Assembly: GCA_021791715.1 (NCBI GenBank)
Contig: JAJYWB010000029.1
Span: 1-64,000, forward strand
Length of the DNA stretch: 64,000 nucleotides
Origin: Planctomycetota bacterium
Lineage (GTDB): Bacteria > Planctomycetota > Planctomycetia > Isosphaerales > Isosphaeraceae
Direction of reading: 5' to 3'
The notes beneath the pieces were generated by a model that ran no database searches, was not told the DNA's origin, and saw nothing but the letters and a program-made list of their open reading frames with translations. Positions 37,039-44,469 of the stretch are shown one piece after another (positions within the stretch are counted from its first letter, which is position 1; every line of letters begins with the position of its first letter). The position numbers were made by a program, and so were the translations under genes.

Positions 37039-37554
37039 TTACGATTTAGTCGCCCGTATGAATCGTCTGACATGGAACCTCCTCATCGCACATTCCAAGG
37101 CGATTTCGATCTTGATCGGCTTGCCGGATTCCATATTTTTGAGAGTCGACTTTCCGACTCCTTTCGATCCCTTCGATATCGAATGGATCGAGCACGCCTC
37201 GGCGAACTCTTGCGTGGTAAATCCCATGATCAATCGAAAGATTCTCTGCGTTCCGGGATGATCAAAAATGATTTGAGACAGATTCTTCACGGAGATATCC
37301 GAAAACTCGTTTGTTCTATTTTTTACAATTATGTAAATTGATTCAATATTAGAAAGCTCGTATTCATCCCTCCAATGTACGTAAGCGAACTCGGAATCGA
37401 TCTTGGGAACGTAGGCATGTTTGGCGATCGACGCGTAAATCGACGGTTGTTGAGCCGTGCCAAATGATTCAGGAATCTTCCGAATCAGACTTATGCGTTC
37501 GTTCCAATTCGATGCTTTCGCGATCGCTTCGACGATTTCCTCGGCGCTTTTCAT
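37039..37554 (-). CDS. Protein of unknown function downstream of the methyltransferase; possible restriction component
   Basis: From ATG 37554 (AGAGG nine bases upstream) the product is 171 residues. The N-terminal MKSAEEIVEAIAKASNWNER looks helical. The C-terminal part (IMGFTTQEFAEACS, then GVGKSTLKNMESGKPIK) resembles an XRE-like helix-turn-helix with an insert. I do not recognise a nuclease motif. The position, 14 bp after a DNA methyltransferase on the same strand, makes a type II restriction enzyme or a control protein the natural guesses; at 171 residues it may also be truncated. Function is not assigned. Confidence 0.55.
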   Translation of the reverse strand: MKSAEEIVEAIAKASNWNERISLIRKIPESFGTAQQPSIYASIAKHAYVPKIDSEFAYVHWRDEYELSNIESIYIIVKNRTNEFSDISVKNLSQIIFDHPGTQRIFRLIMGFTTQEFAEACSIHSISKGSKGVGKSTLKNMESGKPIKIEIALECAMRRFHVRRFIRATKS

Positions 37555-37568
37555 GTGATGTCGCCTCT

Positions 37569-38564
37569 TTATCGTCCTGATTCCAGTCGATCGGCGAGCG
37601 AGGCGACATACTGAGGATCGATCTCGGTTGTTAGCCAGCAGCGTGCCGCCCGTTCCGACGCGACCGCGGTCGTACAAGTTCCTCCGAATGGATCGAAAAC
37701 GAGATCTCCAGGCTTTGTCAGGAGGTTGATGAAAAACAGGGGCAACTGGATCGGAAATCGAGCGGGATGGAGCGTAGGGTTGGGACCGAATTCGGGCTCG
37801 AAGTGGAGTAGTGTGGAAGGTCTAACGAAATCGGGCCCCGCTTGAACCCGCTTACGTCCTTGCCCAGACGGCTCGTCGACACGCTCATAATTGTGAGCGA
37901 GCTTTTTGCGTCGAGCGCGATCCTTCGCATCCCACCTCGCGGGAGCTAGACACTGCTCGGGGTAGAAGCTCCAATTCGGCGTTTTAGCGAACTGGAAACA
38001 GTACTCGACTGCATCTTTGAGGAATCGATTGAACCTTCCAGGCGGCGGAGAAGGCTTGCCCCAAACAAAATCCTCGCAGAACAAAAAGCCTTGATCACGT
38101 AATTTAAAAACAAGTTCATACTGAAGCGTTCCGCGTTCGTCACCGTGACGCTTGGAGCGATAATTGAGGACGAAACTTCCGTGCGGTTTGAGTGTCCTGA
38201 GAATCTCGCTCGTGACTTCGAGAAAGAAGCCCTCGTACCACGATCGATCGTACCGTTCGCCGTTGCCGTACTTGGGCTGGCCGTCATAAGGGGGCGAGGT
38301 GACGACGAGGTCGAATGTTTCGTCGGGGATCATTTTTAAGATCGAGAGACAATCGTCGACGACGACCGCGCCCCGATTCGTCCGAAGGTCCGCGGATTCG
38401 AGCACTTTTAGAGGGATCTGACGACGATCAAGCGAGTTCGCTTCCGATTCCACGGCTTCGCGAGAGCGGTTACATGCGATGTTCACAGTCGATTTCGAAT
38501 CTTCGATCTCGATCGAAGGCTCGAAGAGGAAATCGAACAGCTCGCTATCGGAACGTTTTTTCAT
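37569..38564 (-). CDS. DNA methyltransferase, N4-cytosine/N6-adenine type
   Basis: A 331-residue DNA methyltransferase with motif IV TSPPYDG (Ser90-Pro-Pro-Tyr93) near the start and the AdoMet motif I region DPFGGTCTTAVAS near the end. This order, catalytic before AdoMet, marks the beta class; S-PPY favours N4-cytosine over N6-adenine but does not prove it. VWGKPSPPPGRFNR and HPARFPIQLP are typical. It is probably a type II modification enzyme, with its possible partner 14 bp downstream. Confidence 0.88.
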   Translation of the reverse strand: MKKRSDSELFDFLFEPSIEIEDSKSTVNIACNRSREAVESEANSLDRRQIPLKVLESADLRTNRGAVVVDDCLSILKMIPDETFDLVVTSPPYDGQPKYGNGERYDRSWYEGFFLEVTSEILRTLKPHGSFVLNYRSKRHGDERGTLQYELVFKLRDQGFLFCEDFVWGKPSPPPGRFNRFLKDAVEYCFQFAKTPNWSFYPEQCLAPARWDAKDRARRKKLAHNYERVDEPSGQGRKRVQAGPDFVRPSTLLHFEPEFGPNPTLHPARFPIQLPLFFINLLTKPGDLVFDPFGGTCTTAVASERAARCWLTTEIDPQYVASLADRLESGR

Positions 38565-38989
38565 CGCGACTCCAGTGAAACAGCGAATCGGCGCAATCGA
38601 CTAAATCGCCTAATTTCCATATCCACGAATTGTAGTCGTTTGTTCACAACGAAGGCAAGGATCATTGCTTGAGAACGAGACTTAGAAGAGCTGGAAATGT
38701 GGAATTCGATGATAAAACGATCGATAGAAATGCCGAAAGATCCGCTTTTGAGAGGAGGAACTCGATCGGTGCTCGGTCTAATCCAAATCTCTCGCTCAAG
38801 TCTATTACGGCGAGATATCGCCATTTTAAGCGAGATGGTCAAAGTCGATATGTGATTCGTTCCAGGATTTGTTTGCCGTCTTTCGGATCGTTTTATTATC
38901 CTATGGATCGATCAAATCGATCGAGGCGAAACTTTTCGAAGGATTGCCGAACGATTTCACTTACCTTTAAATAATTATTGGCGAAATCG
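38565..38989. other. Intergenic region between divergent genes, no gene seen
   Basis: 425 bp between the methyltransferase and the DUF6338-like gene. Two opposing frames here lack ribosome binding sites and coding character. AT content rises toward 38960-38985, where TTACCTTTAAATAATTATTGG precedes the next gene. Confidence 0.4.
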
Positions 38990-39874
38990 ATGGGCTGGAT
39001 CGCTAAAGATTTACCAACCCTCATTTTTATGTTGATTCCAGGCTTCTTTACGGCTGGAATCTATTACGCTCTCACGGCGCACCCCAAAACATCGGAGTTT
39101 GAACGGATCATTCAGGCGTTGATTTTCACGTCGATAATCCGATTTTTCATCCTTCTGATTCGTGCGTCACTGTTATTTATTGGTCGAGCCGGATCGATCG
39201 GATACTGGACATCCGATACGGAATTCATGGCGTCGATACTGATAGCGATAATTGCGGGGCTTGGGTTTTCAATTGCCGCAAATACCGACAAGGTCCATGG
39301 ATTGTTAAGAAAACGGAACATAATTAATCGAACGTCATATCCATCCGAATGGTATGGAGCTTTCGTTCATAACAAGCGATGGATTGTTTTACACCTCAAC
39401 GACGGCAGGCGGCTCTATGGATGGCCTGAGCAATGGCCGGATCAAGCCGATAGAGGACATTTTGTGATCGATCAGCCCGCATGGCTCCTGATCGACAACC
39501 AACGGGCGCCGCTCTATCGTGTAAGAAGATTTTTGCTTCCCGCAGCCGAGGTCAAAATGGTAGAATTTGTCATGGATGACGAGGACGTTGTTGAATCACG
39601 TGATGACATTGAGCGGATCGATCGATTACTTATCGAAGCTCAGACGGAGGATAGTGATCATGGGAGCGAAAGCGCCTCAACCGGCGCCGAACAGGCCGCC
39701 GAAACCTCAGAACGTTCCGGATGGAATCAGGGGCTACAACGGCCCGGCGCCGACAGCGTCCAAACCGGCGCCTCCGCCTCCGCCACCCCCGCCCCCACCT
39801 CCGAAATCGCACAAGAAGTGAATCCCGAGGTCGAAACGGGAAGAGTTGACGATCAGTTGAAGGCGAAGGATTGA
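38990..39874 (+). CDS. DUF6338-like membrane protein
   Basis: From ATG 38990 (a TTG four codons upstream is possible) the product is 294 residues. Three membrane helices lie at about 13-32, 42-63 and 79-98, followed by a cytoplasmic domain with ISRTS-like NRTSYPSEWYGAFVHNKRWI and LNDGRRLYGWPEQWP, and a variable acidic Ser/Thr-rich tail from about 210. The helix-plus-soluble layout resembles DUF6338 proteins, whose function is unknown. The tail is also read in another frame by a proline-rich ORF. A 164-bp piece of the gene is copied at 2103-2266. Confidence 0.7.
   Translation: MGWIAKDLPTLIFMLIPGFFTAGIYYALTAHPKTSEFERIIQALIFTSIIRFFILLIRASLLFIGRAGSIGYWTSDTEFMASILIAIIAGLGFSIAANTDKVHGLLRKRNIINRTSYPSEWYGAFVHNKRWIVLHLNDGRRLYGWPEQWPDQADRGHFVIDQPAWLLIDNQRAPLYRVRRFLLPAAEVKMVEFVMDDEDVVESRDDIERIDRLLIEAQTEDSDHGSESASTGAEQAAETSERSGWNQGLQRPGADSVQTGASASATPAPTSEIAQEVNPEVETGRVDDQLKAKD
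39660..39821 (+). CDS. Proline-rich ORF overlapping the DUF6338-like gene in another frame
   Basis: An ATG at 39660 with GGAGG at 39646-39650 (nine bases between) opens 53 codons wholly inside the DUF6338-like gene. The peptide starts MGAKAPQPAPNRPPKPQNVP, ends in 11 prolines and KSHKK. The strong Shine-Dalgarno and short clean frame favour translation; internal ribosome entry could also be chance in a Pro/Ala-rich region. The duplicate at 2103-2266 kept the GGAGG and ATG. Confidence 0.5.
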   Translation: MGAKAPQPAPNRPPKPQNVPDGIRGYNGPAPTASKPAPPPPPPPPPPPKSHKK

Positions 39875-40105
39875 GAGAAATGATTTCTCGCGCGGAGCAG
39901 ATATCTGAACCGTGTTCCTCATGCTGAGAAGCTCGGGAATCTGTTTCTCTAGCGTGTCAATCGAAATGGCACAATCCCGGCCAATCATAAGAATTGCGGG
40001 CTCTCCGAGGATCGCCCTTCATATAAATACTACTTAATTCGAGACGACTTGAAAGCGTCGCATAGCATGAATTCTCGAAGATCGGCGATGAACATATATA
40101 GCCCA

Positions 40106-41815
40106 TCAATACCCGATCGCGGCGCCGTCTTTACGAGGGTCGGAACCCCCGGAAAGAACCTTGTTCCTCATGTCGATGCGGATCGCCTGATAACCGCCGA
40201 AACCGCCGCGCGATTCGACGATCCGATGCCCAAGCTTCTCCAACTTGCGACGCGTCGCGGAGTCGACCCCGCTCTCGAGCGTCACAAACCCGCCCGCACT
40301 GTTCGGTACGCCCGTCGGATCCGAAGACCCGAAATGCCGAAAACGAGCCTGATCGCCCGCCCGCTGAACATTCATACCAAAATCGATCATATTACACAAC
40401 ACTTGAACATGCCCCTGGGGTTGCATGTCGCCCCCCATCACGCCGAACGATAACCAGGGCTCGCCGTCTTTGGTCACAAAACCGGGAATGATCGTGTGAA
40501 ACGGCCGCTTGCCGGGCTCGAGCCGGTTCGCGTGGTTCGGATCGAGCGCGAATAAACAACCCCTGTTTTGTAACGCGAAACCAAGATTTCCTGGCACGTG
40601 ATACGAACCGAAACCCGAGAAAACGCTCTGGATCAAACTCACGCAAAGGCCGTCGCCGTCGACGACCGTCAGGTAGATCGTGTCGCTTTGGCCTGGATCC
40701 CCCGCGGTCGGATGATCCATGGCGCGACGCGGGTTGATCAGAGCGCGACGCTTCGCCGCATACTCCTTCGAAATCAACTCCTTGAGCGGAATCTTGGCGA
40801 AATCGGGGTCGGCGTAATATTTGGCGCGATCCTCGAACGCGAGCTTCTTCGCCTCGATCATCAAATGAAGCGTCTCGGCCGAGTTCGGCCCGGTCTTTTT
40901 CAGATCAAAGCCCTCAAGAATGTTCAGCATCTGAAGCGCGGCGATCCCCTGACCGTTGGGGGGAAGTTCCCAGATATCATAACCTCGGTAATTCGTTGAT
41001 ACGGGGTCGACCCACGTGCTCGCGTGTCTTGAGAAGTCTTCGAGCGCGAACAATCCGCCGGCTTTTCGCGAATAATCGACGATCGAGGCGGCGATCGGAC
41101 CTTTGTAATACGCGTCGCGGCCTCCTGCTACGATTTGCCGGAGCGTCGCGGCGAGGTCGCGGTTTTGGAAGATAGCGCCGTGCTCGGGCGCCTTACCGGA
41201 GGGGAGGAAGCAAGCCGCGGAGGTCGCGATCTGGGCGAGTTCGGCCGCCGACGCTCGCCAATCTCCGGCGATGATCTCGGAGACGGGGAAGCCCTCGTCG
41301 GCGTAGGAGATCGCGGGTTCGAGGAGCTCGGCCCACGATTTGGTTCCGAACCGCGTTTTCAGTTGATCCCAACCGTCGACACATCCGGGAACGGACCAGC
41401 TTAACGGCCCGTGGGTCGGGATTTCTTTGAGGTTTCGGGATCGGAAGAAGTCGATCGACGCCGCGGCGGGGGCTCTCCCGCTCGCGTTTAGCCCATATAA
41501 ACGTTTGGTTTTGGGGTCCCAGACGATCGCGAAGAGGTCGCCTCCGAGCCCGCACGACATCGGCTCGACGACTCCGATGACGGCGTTGGCGGCGATCGCG
41601 GCGTCGACGGCGTTTCCGCCCTTCTCAAGGATTCGGATCGCGGTGATCGCGGCCAGCGGCTGAGACGTCGCGGCCATCCCCTTGCGGGCGTGGACAGGGG
41701 ATCGCGATTGACGAGGTTCGCCGTGGGGACGATCGTATTCAAGAGCGTTCACGATCGCTCCTTCATATATCAAAATCAATAAGAAAGATAAGATCAAGGC
41801 GGATAAAAGTTTCAT
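40106..41815 (-). CDS. Gamma-glutamyltransferase family protein
   Basis: The 569-residue protein has a signal peptide-like N-terminus (about 1-25) and the family start GGNAVDAAIAANAVIGVVEP with CGLGGDLFAI. The autocleavage and nucleophile region reads QSDTIYLTVVD, with the Thr nucleophile position kept but without the TTH of classic GGTs, closer to the YwrD/HpxW-like subgroup. GGT enzymes cleave gamma-glutamyl amides such as glutathione; this subgroup may use other amides. The C-terminal GGFGGYQAIRI is typical. Confidence 0.85.
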   Translation of the reverse strand: MKLLSALILSFLLILIYEGAIVNALEYDRPHGEPRQSRSPVHARKGMAATSQPLAAITAIRILEKGGNAVDAAIAANAVIGVVEPMSCGLGGDLFAIVWDPKTKRLYGLNASGRAPAAASIDFFRSRNLKEIPTHGPLSWSVPGCVDGWDQLKTRFGTKSWAELLEPAISYADEGFPVSEIIAGDWRASAAELAQIATSAACFLPSGKAPEHGAIFQNRDLAATLRQIVAGGRDAYYKGPIAASIVDYSRKAGGLFALEDFSRHASTWVDPVSTNYRGYDIWELPPNGQGIAALQMLNILEGFDLKKTGPNSAETLHLMIEAKKLAFEDRAKYYADPDFAKIPLKELISKEYAAKRRALINPRRAMDHPTAGDPGQSDTIYLTVVDGDGLCVSLIQSVFSGFGSYHVPGNLGFALQNRGCLFALDPNHANRLEPGKRPFHTIIPGFVTKDGEPWLSFGVMGGDMQPQGHVQVLCNMIDFGMNVQRAGDQARFRHFGSSDPTGVPNSAGGFVTLESGVDSATRRKLEKLGHRIVESRGGFGGYQAIRIDMRNKVLSGGSDPRKDGAAIGY

Positions 41816-41850
41816 CGAGCGTTCTCCGGGAATGATCGATCAATCGCGGA

Positions 41851-42849
41851 TCAGTGATTCATACTTTTGGCAGAAGCGAGAAAGTCGTCGATTTCGGCGG
41901 ACGAGGGGGAGGATCGAGCGCCCGCGCGGGTGACCGAGATCGCCGCGGCGGCCGAGGCTCGAAGGGTCGAGGCGCGGCGGTCGAGGCCGTCGGAGAGCGC
42001 CGCGACGAACGCTCCACAAAAAGCGTCGCCGGCGCCGACCGAATCGACGGCATGAACCTGAAACGCGGGTATATGTTCGATCGGTTGATCTTTCTCGGCG
42101 AAAAGGCAACCGTCGGCGCCCAACGTGACGACGACGGTCGAGGGGCCGAGCGTAAGGAGAGCCGACGCCGCGATGCGGCTCGATCGAATCTTGGGCGATT
42201 CAAATCGCGCCGTTTCGATCGTCGCGACGACGTGGCGCGACGTATCGCCGGGGATGAGCTCGAAAATCTCGGCGGCCTCGCCGTCGTTTAATATAAGAAT
42301 ATCGGTTTTCGATATAATTGATAGCATGATTGAATCGTCAATCGGCGGGGCGGCGTTGACGACGACGAGCGATCGAGTTAGATCGCCTCGCGTCGCGGCG
42401 GCGAAGGCAGAGAGCGGGGGGATTTCGAGGGAGATGAGGATGATGGATTCGGGGTTGAAGAGTTGATCGGGGAGGTCGAGGAAATCGTCGGGCTCGAGTT
42501 TCGCGTTCGCTCCGGGGGCGACGGCGATGAGGTTTCGGCCTTTATCGTCGACGACGATGAGCGCGACGCCCGACGCGATATCGGGAACGACTTTGATCTG
42601 ACGCGTATCGATCCCTTCCCTGCGAAAGCCTTCGATCGCCGACGCGCCTTCGGGGTCGTTACCGACCGCTGCGATGAAAGCGACCTGCGCTCCGGCTCGC
42701 CGCGCCGCGACCGCCTGGTTCGCGCCCTTGCCTCCCGGCGAACGGCTGAAATCGCGACCGATCCGCGTCTGTCCGGGCGAGGGAAGAACGGGGACTCGAA
42801 CCGACAGGTCGGTATTGCTCGATCCGATTACGACGACGCGAGCCGGCAT
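41851..42849 (-). CDS. rbsK: Ribokinase
   Basis: A 332-residue PfkB-family sugar kinase. It has the N-terminal GSSNTDLSVRVPVLPSPGQT, the substrate-binding GGKGANQAVAA and the C-terminal DSVGAGDAFCGAF with the catalytic Asp. Ribokinase phosphorylates ribose to ribose 5-phosphate; no ribose transporter is next to it. Length is slightly above the usual 310 because of a short insert around residue 210. Confidence 0.9.
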   Translation of the reverse strand: MPARVVVIGSSNTDLSVRVPVLPSPGQTRIGRDFSRSPGGKGANQAVAARRAGAQVAFIAAVGNDPEGASAIEGFRREGIDTRQIKVVPDIASGVALIVVDDKGRNLIAVAPGANAKLEPDDFLDLPDQLFNPESIILISLEIPPLSAFAAATRGDLTRSLVVVNAAPPIDDSIMLSIISKTDILILNDGEAAEIFELIPGDTSRHVVATIETARFESPKIRSSRIAASALLTLGPSTVVVTLGADGCLFAEKDQPIEHIPAFQVHAVDSVGAGDAFCGAFVAALSDGLDRRASTLRASAAAAISVTRAGARSSPSSAEIDDFLASAKSMNH

Positions 42850-42908
42850 TCGTTCCTCCTCGATCTCTCGATCATAATGTTACAACGACTATTTATTCTA
42901 TTGCACGA

Positions 42909-44297
42909 TTATTTCCCGATACAAAAGCGACTGAAAACGCGATCGAGGATATCGTCGGTATACACCGCGCCGACGACTTTTCCAAGCTCTTCGAGCGCGA
43001 GCCGGAGGTCGAGAGCGACGAGTTCGTCGCCGAACGAGGTCGCGACGGCCTCGGCGGCGGATCGAAGCGCGAGCGAGGCTTTTGAGAGTCCTTCGCGGCA
43101 GCGGGTCGACATCGAATCGGTCGCGTCGTTTTCGCGAAGATCGTCGTTCAAACGCGAGGCGATCGCGGCTTTAAGGCGATCGACGCCGATTCCTTGCGAG
43201 GCGCTTGTCGCGAGCGCCGAGGGAGGGTCGGAGGGGGGATCTCTCAGATCGATTTTCGTCCAAACGAGAAGCGAGGATCGACCTGGAAAGGATATCCATG
43301 GATTTGTATCTAAGGATTGCTTACATAAAAGAACAAGATCGCATTCGGCGAGGATTTCGTCGCGCAGGAGAGCTGCGCTGCGGGCGATCGTCGGGGCGTG
43401 TTCATGCGAGGCGATCTTATTATCGGCGTCGTCAAAAAGATCTTCAACGAATCCCGCGGTATCGACGAGTTCGATTTTGAGACCGAGGCAATCGACGATC
43501 GCGTGGAGGGTGTCGGAGGTGGTTCCGGGGATCGGCGAGACGAGCGCGGAGGCTTGCGAACCCGCGAGAGCGTTGAAGAGCCTGCTTTTGCCCGCGTTGG
43601 CGGGTCCCGCGAGGACGACTTTGGGAAGCGATTGAAAACGATCTCGCGCATGGAAACGAGCGATCAATTCATCGATCGCCGCGGCTTCGCGGTCGATCGC
43701 GGCGGCGAGTCGTTCCCTGCCAAGTTCGTCGACGTCGGGTTCTTCGGCGAAGTCGAGATTGGCCTCGACGTGTGCGAGCAGGTCGAGAACGCGATCGCGG
43801 AGGCGTTCGACGGGTGTTGAGATTCCGCCCGCGAGGCGTTTGAGAGCCGATTCGAGACGAGCGGGGGATTCGGCGGCGACGACGGCGTGCACGGCCTCGG
43901 CGGCGGTGAGGTCGAGCTTGCCGTGAAGGAACGCCCTGAGGGTGAACTCGCCGCGTTCGGCGCGTCGCGCTCCCGAGGTTAATCCGAGGTCGACGATCGC
44001 GTCCAGGATTGGTTGTGATCCGGGTGCGTGGATCTCAGCCATATCTTGACCCGTATATGATCGGGGCGCCGACCAGAGCGAAAGATCGACCGGGACGGGC
44101 GAAAACCAGCCGGGAAGTTTGAGCGATCCCGCGAGCCAAAGACCGCTCGGTTTGGGAGGAATCGGTTCGCGGCGTACGGGAGCGAACGTTTTGAACGCGA
44201 TCGCGTGCGAATCGGCGCCCGAGAACCTAACGATTCCGCGCGGGGAGGCGCCGGAGGCCGACGCGATCGCGACGATCGTCGATTCAAGGTCGAGCAT
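42909..44297 (-). CDS. mnmE: tRNA modification GTPase MnmE
   Basis: The 462-residue protein has the MnmE N-terminal fold, GEFTLRAFLHGKLDL in the helical domain, the G1 loop AGPANAGKSRLFNAL, G2/G3 SPIPGTTSDTLHAIV and DTAGF, and ends in FCIGK, the expected last five residues. With MnmG it modifies the wobble uridine of some tRNAs. The G4 element (WTKID) is present. Confidence 0.95.
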   Translation of the reverse strand: MLDLESTIVAIASASGASPRGIVRFSGADSHAIAFKTFAPVRREPIPPKPSGLWLAGSLKLPGWFSPVPVDLSLWSAPRSYTGQDMAEIHAPGSQPILDAIVDLGLTSGARRAERGEFTLRAFLHGKLDLTAAEAVHAVVAAESPARLESALKRLAGGISTPVERLRDRVLDLLAHVEANLDFAEEPDVDELGRERLAAAIDREAAAIDELIARFHARDRFQSLPKVVLAGPANAGKSRLFNALAGSQASALVSPIPGTTSDTLHAIVDCLGLKIELVDTAGFVEDLFDDADNKIASHEHAPTIARSAALLRDEILAECDLVLLCKQSLDTNPWISFPGRSSLLVWTKIDLRDPPSDPPSALATSASQGIGVDRLKAAIASRLNDDLRENDATDSMSTRCREGLSKASLALRSAAEAVATSFGDELVALDLRLALEELGKVVGAVYTDDILDRVFSRFCIGK

Positions 44298-44469
44298 GCC
44301 GCGAGTCCATAATCATCGAGCGATCCGAGGAATCAACCGATATCGAGATCAACTTATATCGGTTGATTTAAGGATAACGATAATCGGTTGAACGAATCGG
44401 GGTTCGCATCGGCGTCGATCGACGGGATCGACGTTTCGCGCTAATCGGTCGACGGCTCGCCTCGACCGT

